Positions 42,198 through 49,599 of a DNA stretch of 64,000 nt are shown here, piece after piece. Location: positions 1-64,000 of the forward strand of contig JAFQON010000013.1 of assembly GCA_017403185.1 (NCBI GenBank), read 5' to 3'. The position numbers and the translations under genes were made by a program. Source of the DNA: Clostridia bacterium. GTDB lineage: Bacteria; Bacillota; Clostridia; Oscillospirales; Acutalibacteraceae. Position 1 is the stretch's first letter, and every line of letters begins with the position of its first letter. Under the pieces are notes generated by a model that saw only the letters and a list, made by a program, of their open reading frames with translations, had not been told where the DNA came from and searched no databases.

Positions 42198-42317
42198 ATG
42201 GAAAAGAATAATCAGCAGAACAACCAGAACAACCAGAACAATCAGAACAGCAAGAATCAGCAGAATAACCAGAACAACAAGAATCAGCAGAACAAGAAGA
42301 ACAGAGAGAACTTCTAA
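42198..42317 (+). CDS. 39-residue Asn/Gln-rich peptide
   Basis: A short frame with ATG at 42198 and TAA at 42315-42317, preceded by GAGGAG eight bases upstream. The product is built almost only of Asn, Gln and Lys in NNQ/NKNQQN units and ends KKNRENF. It is an isolated unit: an operator-like palindrome lies in front, and a perfect hairpin terminator (42326-42345) follows eight bases after the stop. The composition recalls gamma-type spore proteins or a prion-like disordered peptide, but I recognise no family. The defined signals on both sides make a real gene likely. Confidence 0.7.
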   Translation: MEKNNQQNNQNNQNNQNSKNQQNNQNNKNQQNKKNRENF

Positions 42318-42325
42318 AGAAAAAA

Positions 42326-42345
42326 GCGGTATCGAAAGATACCGC
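42326..42345. terminator. Bidirectional terminator
   Basis: Perfect GCGGTATC-GAAA-GATACCGC hairpin with T-runs on both strands, between the peptide gene and the convergent DUF554 gene. Confidence 0.9.
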
Positions 42346-42350
42346 AATTT

Positions 42351-43076
42351 TTATGCTCTGATATATTCAATTAACACAAGAATATAATGGTATGCCACGG
42401 GCAGAAGAAGTGCGGGCACCATGTTGAGGGTTTTGAATTTCTTTTGCAAAAGAAAATTCAGTCCTATTGCCATGATGATTGCGTAGCCGACCATACATAT
42501 CTGCTCAAGCAGCTCGCCCTGAAGCACTCCGCTGAGCACGCCTGCAAGCAGCGAAATGCCGCCCTGATAAAGCAGAATGGGGATAAAGGTGAAAATAACG
42601 CCGTAGCCGAGGGTTGCGGCAAAGATGATTGCATTCACAAAGTCAAGCGCACTTTTGACAAAGAGCACTGAGCTGTCACCCGTAAGGCCGTCATTGATTG
42701 AGCCGACTATTGACATTGCACCCACGCAGAAAAGCACGGTGCTGTTGATGAAGCCTGCCGCAAAGCCGTCGGATTTGAATTTACTTTCAATCCCCTTGCA
42801 AAAGCGGCTGAAGCGGTCGTCAAGCTTCAGAAGCTCACCCGCAAAGGTGCCGAGAACAAGAAATATAACAAGCATCAGTTCACCGCTGCTTTTGAGCTTG
42901 CCGTTCTCAACCGTAAACATATTTGAAATAACACCGTTCAAGCCGATTATGAGAATTGCAAGCCCGAGTGCTTTGTTGATGCTTTCGGTGTAGCTTTCTT
43001 TTATACCTTTTTTAAGCAGCAGTCCTATCAGTCCGCCGACTATAACCGCAACCGCATTGACAAGTGTGCCAATCAT
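42351..43076 (-). CDS. DUF554 family membrane protein
   Basis: 241 residues, six to seven hydrophobic segments with glycine-rich helices. The N-terminus GTLVNAVAVIVGGLIGLLL and the stretch LVIFLVLGTFAGELLKLDDR are typical of DUF554 (YdfK/YqgA-type). The function is unknown; a transport role is only suggested by the topology. Confidence 0.85.
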   Translation of the reverse strand: MIGTLVNAVAVIVGGLIGLLLKKGIKESYTESINKALGLAILIIGLNGVISNMFTVENGKLKSSGELMLVIFLVLGTFAGELLKLDDRFSRFCKGIESKFKSDGFAAGFINSTVLFCVGAMSIVGSINDGLTGDSSVLFVKSALDFVNAIIFAATLGYGVIFTFIPILLYQGGISLLAGVLSGVLQGELLEQICMVGYAIIMAIGLNFLLQKKFKTLNMVPALLLPVAYHYILVLIEYIRA

Positions 43077-43167
43077 AAATATTCCTCCGTGATGTGTATA
43101 TCCGAAAAAACATTTTAATACTTTACTGCAAAAAAGTCAAGTGCGCACTTTGTGCATATCACATCTG

Positions 43168-43196
43168 TTGACGGTTGCCGAACGGCGGATTATATG
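43168..43196 (+). promoter_or_regulatory. Promoter of the 51-residue peptide gene
   Basis: TTGACG (43168-43173), 17 bases, TATATG (43191-43196), 36 bases before the ATG. Confidence 0.5.
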
Positions 43197-43231
43197 ATAA
43201 AATCGAATAAAATAAAACGGAGGTGCAGATC

Positions 43232-43387
43232 ATGTTTTCAATCATTGCATTTTTAAGCGACATTCCTTATTACATTGCTGCTCTTGTTGAGCAGCTTACC
43301 GGCTCGGATGCTTCGGCAATAACCGATTTGTTCGGCAAAGGCTTTGCAGGAATAATTGAGCTTGCAGAAAAGCTTCTCGGTGCTTAA
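43232..43387 (+). CDS. 51-residue hydrophobic peptide of unknown function
   Basis: ATG at 43232 with GGAGGTG 8-9 bases upstream, stop TAA at 43385-43387. The product is mainly hydrophobic and likely helical (FSIIAFLSDIPYYIAALVEQ, then FGKGFAGIIELAEKLLG) and has no charged signal or Cys. It has its own promoter and a bidirectional terminator 14 bases after the stop. It could be a small membrane-associated protein, a leaderless peptide or a toxin-type peptide; no family is recognised. The strong ribosome site and terminator argue that it is real. Confidence 0.65.
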   Translation: MFSIIAFLSDIPYYIAALVEQLTGSDASAITDLFGKGFAGIIELAEKLLGA

Positions 43388-43401
43388 TATCCCAACAAAA
43401 A

Positions 43402-43427
43402 AATCCTCTGCAATTGAGCAGAGGATT
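43402..43427. terminator. Bidirectional terminator
   Basis: Perfect 10-base stem AATCCTCTGC/GCAGAGGATT with an AATTGA loop and T-runs on both strands. It ends the 51-residue peptide gene and the oad operon. Confidence 0.9.
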
Positions 43428-43433
43428 AATTTT

Positions 43434-44639
43434 TTATTTGCCGAACATAAGAAGCAGGAAGCCTGCCGCAACTGCCGAGCCGATAACGCCTGCAACATTC
43501 GGTCCCATAGCGTGCATGAGAAGGAAGTTTGTGGGGTTATACTTTCTGCCCTCAGTCTGGGCAACACGGGCTGCCATGGGCACGGCGGAAACGCCTGCCG
43601 CACCGATGAGGGGATTGATTTTGCCGCCTGTAATAAGGTAGAGCAGCTTGCCGAGAAGCACACCGCCTGCCGTTGAGAATGCAAAGGCAAGAAGACCGAG
43701 ACCGACAATCATAAGTGTTTTAACCTGAATGAAGTCAACACCGTTTGCCGTTGCGCCGACGGTAACGCCAAGCATAATTGTGACGATATTGGTGAGCGCA
43801 TTCTGCGCTGTATCGCTGAGCCTGTCCGTAACGCCGCACTCCTTGAGAAGGTTGCCGAGCATAAGCATGCCGACCAGGGGAGCTGCATCGGGAAGAATGA
43901 GAGCAACTATAACAAAAACAACAATGGGGAAGATGATCTTCTCAACCTTGCTGACCTTGCGAAGCTGCTTCATTTCAACTTCTCTTTCCTTCTTTGTGGT
44001 GAGAAGCTTCATAATGGGCGGCTGAATGATGGGAATAAGCGCCATATATGAATATGCCGCAAGAGCAATGGGTGCAAGCATATGGCTCGCAAGCTTTGAG
44101 GCAACGAGAATTGCCGTGGGGCCGTCTGCGCCGCCGATAATTGCGATTGATGCCGCCTCCTGAGGTGTGAAGCCGAGCAGAATTGCGATAACAAACGCAA
44201 CATAAATACCGAGCTGAGCTGCCGCACCGAGAAGAAGGCTGATGGGGTTTGCAAGAAGGGGACCGAAATCGGTCATTGCGCCGATTCCGAGGAATATAAG
44301 ACAGGGGAAGATTGAACTTTTAACACCTGCATATATCAGCCGCAGAACGCCGTCGTCATACCAGTGAGCGCCCTCAACCTTCTGAGCCGCATCCATAAGA
44401 CCTGCGGGGTCATCCATCATGCCTGCGCCGGGCATATTGGCAAGAAGAATGCCGAATGCAATGGGCACGAGCAGAAGGGGCTCAAACTTTTTCGCAATGG
44501 CGAGGAAGAGGAAAACAAAGGCAACGAGAATCATAACGCCGTATTTCCAACCTTCAGCGGTGAAAAGCAGATTGATGCCTGAATTCTCCCATATGCCGAG
44601 AGCTATATCTTTGATTAATGATAAATCCATAGGGGGCAA
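43434..44639 (-). CDS. oadB: Na+-translocating decarboxylase, beta subunit
   Basis: 401 residues, about eleven membrane segments. The central IIGGADGPTAILVASKLA and the DFGPLLANP stretch are hallmarks of OadB/GcdB/MmdB, with the conserved Asp that takes part in Na+ transport. It decarboxylates the carboxybiotin carried by the 44648-45073 product and pumps about two Na+ out of the cell. Last gene of the oadA-oadG-biotin carrier-oadB operon, eight bases after the carrier gene. Confidence 0.93.
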   Translation of the reverse strand: MPPMDLSLIKDIALGIWENSGINLLFTAEGWKYGVMILVAFVFLFLAIAKKFEPLLLVPIAFGILLANMPGAGMMDDPAGLMDAAQKVEGAHWYDDGVLRLIYAGVKSSIFPCLIFLGIGAMTDFGPLLANPISLLLGAAAQLGIYVAFVIAILLGFTPQEAASIAIIGGADGPTAILVASKLASHMLAPIALAAYSYMALIPIIQPPIMKLLTTKKEREVEMKQLRKVSKVEKIIFPIVVFVIVALILPDAAPLVGMLMLGNLLKECGVTDRLSDTAQNALTNIVTIMLGVTVGATANGVDFIQVKTLMIVGLGLLAFAFSTAGGVLLGKLLYLITGGKINPLIGAAGVSAVPMAARVAQTEGRKYNPTNFLLMHAMGPNVAGVIGSAVAAGFLLLMFGK

Positions 44640-44647
44640 AGTCCTCC

Positions 44648-45073
44648 TTAGCCGATAACAGCGAGAACTTCGTCGGTATCAACGGTTGATCCCTTTGAAA
44701 CGAGAATCTGCTTAACTGTGCCTGCGCAGGGAGCAACGATTTCATTTTCCATCTTCATTGCTTCAAGGATAATGAGAACATCGCCTGCGTTAACTGCTGA
44801 GCCTACAGCTGTGTTAACTGCGAGGATTGTGCCGGGCATGGGAGCTGCAATCTTTGTGCCGTCTGCAGGAGCAGCTGCAGGAGCGGGTGCGGGAGCTGCT
44901 TCGGGTGCCGCTGCGGGAGCGGGTGCTGCTGCAGGTGCAGGAGCTGCAACGGGTGCAGCTGCAACAGGTGCTGCCATGGGGATTACTGCATCGGTAACAT
45001 TTGTGATAACTGCATCGGTTTCTTCAACCTCTACCTCGTATGCTTTACCGTTAAGGTTTACAATGTATTTCAT
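44648..45073 (-). CDS. Biotin carrier protein of the decarboxylase
   Basis: 141 residues. A short N-terminal domain (MKYIVNLNGKAYEVEVEE) leads into an Ala/Pro-rich flexible linker of about 35 residues. The biotinyl domain (about 73-141) carries the biotinylation motif EAMKMEN (Lys about 109). It ferries CO2 from the carboxyltransferase to the membrane decarboxylase. In many enzymes this domain is fused to the alpha subunit; here it is separate, as in methylmalonyl-CoA and some oxaloacetate decarboxylases. Confidence 0.92.
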   Translation of the reverse strand: MKYIVNLNGKAYEVEVEETDAVITNVTDAVIPMAAPVAAAPVAAPAPAAAPAPAAAPEAAPAPAPAAAPADGTKIAAPMPGTILAVNTAVGSAVNAGDVLIILEAMKMENEIVAPCAGTVKQILVSKGSTVDTDEVLAVIG

Positions 45074-45078
45074 AATGA

Positions 45079-45582
45079 TTATTCCTCCACTTTCTTGATT
45101 GATTTGAAGCTGAGTCTTTCAAGCGGAATGCCGCTTTCGTTGCTTATGATTGCCATAATTGCTGCTACGGTGTTTTCGTCAACACCTTCAAGCTCAAGAC
45201 CTGCGGGAGCAAGGCATCTGATTGATTTGAAGCTGAGCTTTTCAAGCGGAATGCCGCTCTGATGGCTTACAAGTGCCATAACAACAGCTGCAGTGCGCTC
45301 ATCTGTATCAATCAGACGGAGCCCGCCGGGGGCCGTAACTGCAGGAGCCGATACCGAAGCAGCCTGAGCGGTAGCTGCTGAAGGTGCCGATGCGGGGGAA
45401 CTTTCGGCAACGATGGGCTCATCGGGAACCGAGGATACTCTGCTTTCAACGGCTCTGAATATTTTTGAGAGAAAAACAATGAGGACTGCGAGGATTGCAA
45501 GCTCAAGAAGAACAACTGCTATACCTGCAACCGCAACAAACATTGTTTCCGACATGGTGAGAGAGGCTTTATCTGCAAACAT
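45079..45582 (-). CDS. OadG-type small membrane subunit with a duplicated C-terminal module
   Basis: 167 residues. One N-terminal membrane helix (about 13-38, VAVAGIAVVLLELAILAVLI) as in OadG/MmdD, an Ala/Ser/Pro linker, then two copies of the same module: VSHQSGIPLEKLSFKSIR and ISNESGIPLERLSFKSIK, 41 codons apart. OadG-type subunits tether and stabilise the complex; the tandem SGIPLE(K/R)LSFKSI module is similar to a motif seen in some MmdD/OadG proteins. The DNA repeat is recorded separately. It lies between the alpha gene (11 bases) and the carrier gene (five bases). Confidence 0.82.
   Translation of the reverse strand: MFADKASLTMSETMFVAVAGIAVVLLELAILAVLIVFLSKIFRAVESRVSSVPDEPIVAESSPASAPSAATAQAASVSAPAVTAPGGLRLIDTDERTAAVVMALVSHQSGIPLEKLSFKSIRCLAPAGLELEGVDENTVAAIMAIISNESGIPLERLSFKSIKKVEE
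45098..45258. repeat. 38-base direct repeat inside the OadG-type gene
   Basis: Copies at 45098-45135 and 45221-45258 are 36/38 identical and exactly 123 bases apart, in frame. This is a recent internal duplication, or one kept homogeneous. Confidence 0.85.
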
Positions 45583-45593
45583 AGTTAACCCCC

Positions 45594-46973
45594 TCAGTCA
45601 ATTCTCTTGATTGTATAGGCGAATGTGTTCTTTTTCAGTGCTTCACGCTTTTCAAAGAAAGCCTCTGCCTGAGCGGGGAATGCGATATATGAAAGAACAT
45701 CCTCAATGCTCTTTGCCTTGTCGCCGAGATATTCCTTTGCTTCTTCAAGACCGGGAGCAAGGGTATCTGCGAATCTGCCCGTGAAGGGCTCTTCATCGCC
45801 GAGCACAAGCTTCTGGAGCTCTTCGCTCACCTTGCCGGGAGCCTGACCGTATTCGCCCTTGATATAGCTCTTTACTTCCTTTGAAATGTTCTTGTATCTT
45901 TCGCCTGCAAGAACATTGGCAGTTGCCTGAACACCGACCATCTGGCTCATGGGTGTTACGAGGGGAGGATAGCCGAGGTCCTCACGCACTCTGGGAGTTT
46001 CAAGCAGAACCTCATCGAGCTTATCAAGCTTCTTCTGAGCAGTGAGCTGAGCAACAAGGTTTGAGAGCATACCGCCGGGAATCTGATAAATCAGAGCGTC
46101 GGTTTGGGTGCCCATAACAACGGGATTGAGAAGTCCGCTGTCGAGTGCCTTTGCACGGATGGGCTTGAAGAAATCGTTGATTTCCTTGCATACATTCTCG
46201 TCAACATCAACCTCATAGCCGTACTGCTTGAGAGTGTAGACGAGAGTTTCGGTTGCGGGCTGTGATGTGCCGCCCGAGAAGCAGGAGATAGCCGAGTCAA
46301 TAACATCTGCGCCTGCTTCAACGCACTTGAGAAGTGTCATGAAGCCGAGACCTGTTGTTGAGTGGGTGTGAACAACGATGGGAACCTTTACATTTGCTTT
46401 GAGAGCCTTAACAAGGTCATAACCCTCTTTGGGGCTCATGATGCCTGCCATATCCTTAACGCAGATTGACTGAACGCCGAGAGCTTCAATCTGCTTCGCA
46501 AGCTTTACATAGTTATCAAGGTTGTGGATGGGGCTGATTGTGTAGCAGATTGTGCCTGATGCGTGTGCACCGCACTTGAGGGTTTCGTCAACTGCCACTT
46601 CGATATTGCGCACATCGTTGAGTGCATCAAATATTCTGATGATGTCGATGCCGTTTTCAACGCTCTTGCGGATAAACATACGAACAACATCGTCGGGGTA
46701 ATGCTTGTAGCCGAGAAGGTTCTGACCTCTGAGAAGCATCTGGAGCTTGGTGTTGGGGCAGGCTGCCTTGATTTTTCTCAGTCTTTCCCAAGGGTCTTCA
46801 TTGAGGTAACGAAGGCAGGAGTCAAAGGTTGCTCCGCCCCAGCACTCGAGTGAGTAATAGCCTGCCTTGTCGAGCTTTTCAAGAACGGGTGCGAAGTCCT
46901 TGAAGGGCATTCTTGTTGCGATAAGCGACTGGTTGGCATCTCTGAGCACTGTTTCCGTGAAATTAACTTTCAT
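45594..46973 (-). CDS. oadA: Oxaloacetate decarboxylase alpha subunit (carboxyltransferase)
   Basis: 459 residues, lacking the biotin domain of the longer alpha subunits. A TIM-barrel carboxyltransferase with TVLRDANQSLIATRM (metal-binding Asp, about 9-23), the carbamylated-lysine motif CVKDMAGIM and the metal-binding HTHSTTGLGFM. The alpha-helical C-terminal domain includes GEYGQAPGKVSEELQ. These features belong to the pyruvate/oxaloacetate type, not to the acyl-CoA type. The complex would convert oxaloacetate to pyruvate while pumping Na+, conserving energy. First gene of the operon. Confidence 0.92.
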   Translation of the reverse strand: MKVNFTETVLRDANQSLIATRMPFKDFAPVLEKLDKAGYYSLECWGGATFDSCLRYLNEDPWERLRKIKAACPNTKLQMLLRGQNLLGYKHYPDDVVRMFIRKSVENGIDIIRIFDALNDVRNIEVAVDETLKCGAHASGTICYTISPIHNLDNYVKLAKQIEALGVQSICVKDMAGIMSPKEGYDLVKALKANVKVPIVVHTHSTTGLGFMTLLKCVEAGADVIDSAISCFSGGTSQPATETLVYTLKQYGYEVDVDENVCKEINDFFKPIRAKALDSGLLNPVVMGTQTDALIYQIPGGMLSNLVAQLTAQKKLDKLDEVLLETPRVREDLGYPPLVTPMSQMVGVQATANVLAGERYKNISKEVKSYIKGEYGQAPGKVSEELQKLVLGDEEPFTGRFADTLAPGLEEAKEYLGDKAKSIEDVLSYIAFPAQAEAFFEKREALKKNTFAYTIKRID

Positions 46974-47023
46974 AAAAACTCATGTTCCTTTCTGTGTTTA
47001 TCGTGAAATTATTATAACCTGAA

Positions 47024-48406
47024 TTAAAACTCAATTCGTGAAGCGATATAATCTTCAAGAGCATCGATTGAAATTCTCTCCTGCTGCATGGTGTCACGGT
47101 CTCTTACCGTTACGCAGTTATCCTCGAGTGAATCGAAGTCGAAGGTGATGCAGATGGGAGTGCCGATTTCGTCCTCACGGCGGTATCTCTTGCCGATTGA
47201 GCCGGTTTCGTCAAAGTCAATCATGAACTTCTTCTGAAGCTTTTCGTAAACCTTGAGGGCATCTGCCGAAAGCTTCTTTGAAAGGGGAAGAACGGCAGCC
47301 TTGAAGGGCGCAATTGCGGGGCTGAGGTGAAGAACAACTCTTGTGTCGTTCTTTTCTGCATCGATAACCTCTTCATCGTATGCTTCGCAGAGAAGAGCGA
47401 GCACCGTTCTGTCAAGACCGTAGGTTGACTCGATAATGAAGGGGATGTATTTTTCGTTGGTTTCGGGGTCGAGATAATCCATCTTCTGACCGCTGTATTC
47501 CTGATGCCTTGTAAGGTCAAAGTTTGTTCTGTTGTGGGTGCCGTTGATTTCGCCCCAGCCGAAGGGGAAGAGGAATTCAATATCGCAGGCAGCCTTTGCA
47601 TAGTGAGCAAGCTTTTCGTGATCGTGATAACGGAGATTTTCAGCCTTGATGCCGAGATCTTGATAATACTTCATGCCGTATTCCTTGAAGTAATCGTAAA
47701 GGTCTGTATCGGTGCCTTCCTTGCAGAAGGTCTGGAACTCCATCTGCTCAAACTCGATTGTTCTGAAGGTGAAGTTACCGGGTGTGATTTCATTTCTGAA
47801 AGCCTTGCCTATCTGACCGATGCTGAAGGGAAGCTTTGCTCTCATTGTTCTCTGAACATTGAGGTAGTTGACATATTCACCCTGAGCATTTTCGGGGCGA
47901 AGATAGATAACGCTTTTGCTGTCGTTTGTAACGCCTCTGAAGGTCTGGAACATAAGGTTGAATTCTCTGATACCTGTGAAGTTATGCTTGCCGCAGTGGG
48001 GGCAGGGGATTGAATGAGCCTTGATGTATTCAAACATCTCTTCTTTGGTCATGCCGTCTGCATGTGCATCGGGGTCAAAATCGTCGATAAGGTTGTCTGC
48101 TCTGTGACGCATTTTGCATTCCTTGCAGTCAAGCAGAGGGTCTGAGAAGCTGGCAACATGGCCGCTTGCCTCCCATACTCTGGGGTGCATGAGGATATCG
48201 GCATCAACCTCGTAGCTGTTCTTTCTCTCTTGAATGAATCTTTTACGCCAGGTGTCCTTGACATTGTTTTTCATTCTTGCGCCGAGAGGGCCGTAATCCC
48301 AGGTGTTTGCAAGGCCGCCGTAGATTTCGCTGCCTGCAAAAATGAAGCCTCTGCCCTTGCAGAGAGCCACGATTTTTTCCATGGTTTTTTCGGTATTTTT
48401 CATCAT
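47024..48406 (-). CDS. glyS: Glycyl-tRNA synthetase (single-chain, homodimer type)
   Basis: 460 residues from the ATG at 48406 (GGGAG eight bases upstream); an in-frame TTG two codons earlier is less likely. The eukaryote-like alpha2 enzyme: SEIYGGLANTWDYGPLGARM (motif region near residue 20), class II motif 2 region FRNEITPGNFTFRTIEFEQME, motif 3 region ESTYGLDRTVLALL, and a C-terminal anticodon-binding domain from about 355. A CxxC pair (DCKECKMRH) suggests a bound zinc. It charges tRNA-Gly. No T-box leader is visible in the 141 bases upstream. Confidence 0.95.
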   Translation of the reverse strand: MMKNTEKTMEKIVALCKGRGFIFAGSEIYGGLANTWDYGPLGARMKNNVKDTWRKRFIQERKNSYEVDADILMHPRVWEASGHVASFSDPLLDCKECKMRHRADNLIDDFDPDAHADGMTKEEMFEYIKAHSIPCPHCGKHNFTGIREFNLMFQTFRGVTNDSKSVIYLRPENAQGEYVNYLNVQRTMRAKLPFSIGQIGKAFRNEITPGNFTFRTIEFEQMEFQTFCKEGTDTDLYDYFKEYGMKYYQDLGIKAENLRYHDHEKLAHYAKAACDIEFLFPFGWGEINGTHNRTNFDLTRHQEYSGQKMDYLDPETNEKYIPFIIESTYGLDRTVLALLCEAYDEEVIDAEKNDTRVVLHLSPAIAPFKAAVLPLSKKLSADALKVYEKLQKKFMIDFDETGSIGKRYRREDEIGTPICITFDFDSLEDNCVTVRDRDTMQQERISIDALEDYIASRIEF

Positions 48407-48485
48407 ATCCAAAACTCCCGCATTTTAATATTTTTACACTATTATGATACCCAAAATATACCTTAAAGTCAATGCCGTGAAAAAC

Positions 48486-48514
48486 AAAAAAGACCGTTTT
48501 TTGCGGTCTTTTTT
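48486..48514 (-). terminator. Terminator of the zinc-ribbon protein gene
   Basis: Perfect 11-base stem AAAAAAGACCG/CGGTCTTTTTT with a seven-base loop, 34 bases past the stop on the minus strand. Confidence 0.85.
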
Positions 48515-48547
48515 GGTAAAATGTGCTATTAATTATTTTAAATAATA

Positions 48548-49129
48548 TTATTTATCGGGAAAACGGATTTTCAATTCCTTTTTTATCGCCGAAAGAAGCT
48601 TGTTGTTGTGGCACTTTATGCCGAAGCGTTCATCGCCGCAGCAGATGATTGCCTCGGGCACGCTTCGCCATAAAGACGATATGGCGGCAAAGGCGGTAAC
48701 ATCCTCTGTGCTGATGCTGAATTCTTCTGTTTCGGCAAATTTTGCGGGCATAACACCGCTTATTTTATCCTCCGAAAAGGTAATATAGCATTGCTTGCTC
48801 TGAATGACGGCAAAGGCGGTGTTGAATGCAGTCAGTATTGCCAGAATAACAAACAGTCCGCAGGAGAACAGTGTTTTGGTTTCAACAAATCCTTCGTCAA
48901 GCAGGTCTGTGAGGGGGAACACCGCAATCAGTGCAGCGCAGGCGACAATCTGAGCGATGTTTGCAATAACCGTGCGTGATATGTAGTCACTGTACCGTAT
49001 AGTCACTGTGCCGTCTGATGCTGCCGTGACTTCCTCTGCAGGAACGGCTGCACGGATGACGGATTTGCCGCAGTTGGGGCAGATATCCTCGCTTTTCTTT
49101 ATTCTCTTGCCGCAAAAATCACATTTCAT
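48548..49129 (-). CDS. Zinc-ribbon membrane protein of unknown function
   Basis: 193 residues from the ATG at 49129, set by GGAGGT seven bases before it; a longer frame has no such site. The N-terminus is a zinc ribbon, CDFCGKRIKKSEDICPNCGK. After about 40 polar residues come two membrane helices (about 55-80 and 90-112, the second ending AFAVIQSK) and a cytoplasmic-type C-terminal domain that resembles a PH-like (bPH) fold (KQCYITFSEDKISGV). Such zinc-ribbon membrane proteins are common in Firmicutes; the function is unknown. Confidence 0.65.
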   Translation of the reverse strand: MKCDFCGKRIKKSEDICPNCGKSVIRAAVPAEEVTAASDGTVTIRYSDYISRTVIANIAQIVACAALIAVFPLTDLLDEGFVETKTLFSCGLFVILAILTAFNTAFAVIQSKQCYITFSEDKISGVMPAKFAETEEFSISTEDVTAFAAISSLWRSVPEAIICCGDERFGIKCHNNKLLSAIKKELKIRFPDK

Positions 49130-49194
49130 CTCAATTACCTCCGAATTTTTTCTTTTCACCTATAAGACGATTCAAATGCGGAGTTGGTCTAAGA

Positions 49195-49228
49195 AAATGA
49201 ATAATGAAAAATGAAAAATGAATAATTA
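49195..49228. repeat. AATGAAAA-type simple tandem repeat
   Basis: Degenerate tandem of AATGAATAATGAAAAATG units in the gap between two minus-strand genes. It contains no gene; such tracts are common between genes. Confidence 0.5.
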
Positions 49229-49294
49229 AGGGTCTGTGACGCTTATTATAATCGGGCAAGGGCATAGCCCTTCCGAAAAAAATTGCAGCGAAAT

Positions 49295-49588
49295 TCAAAC
49301 AAGCATAGCGAGAAATTCGCCGATTTTTTCGCTTACGGTCATTAGAATATCTTCATTTTCTGTCATAAATTCCGTGAATTTCTCAAGAAAGGTTTTGCTG
49401 AAGCTATCCATAAAACCGAAAAAAGCTTCGTCGCTTCCGCCGAAAAAAACTTCAACAATACTGCCCAGAGCAAGTTCAAGAGGGCCGAAAAGAACATCAA
49501 GCGGACCGTAGCCGAAATTGCCCGCAACGGCGCAAATGAGCAGGTACGGCAGAAGTATCGGCAAGAAAATAATTACAACTGAACCCAT
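49295..49588 (-). CDS. Small membrane protein of unknown function next to the HTH-lipase gene
   Basis: 97 residues. The N-terminal half is hydrophobic (VVIIFLPILLPYLLICAVAG, then GPLELALGSIVEVFFGG), the C-terminal half amphipathic and helical (SFSKTFLEKFTEFMTENEDI). An excellent AAGGAGG lies before the ATG. It begins 11 bases after the HTH-lipase gene stops, on the same strand, so the two are almost certainly co-transcribed. This suggests it partners with, anchors or is controlled with that protein. No family recognised. Confidence 0.7.
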   Translation of the reverse strand: MGSVVIIFLPILLPYLLICAVAGNFGYGPLDVLFGPLELALGSIVEVFFGGSDEAFFGFMDSFSKTFLEKFTEFMTENEDILMTVSEKIGEFLAMLV

Positions 49589-49599
49589 AAAAATCCTCC

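Noticed and set aside
44648-45073. Biotin carrier of acetyl-CoA carboxylase (AccB)
   Set aside because: It sits between the OadG-type and OadB genes and behind an oxaloacetate-type carboxyltransferase, with no acc genes nearby.
48407-48547. T-box leader before glyS
   Set aside because: The gap is only 141 bases, is shared with the terminator of the upstream gene and shows no T-box sequence.
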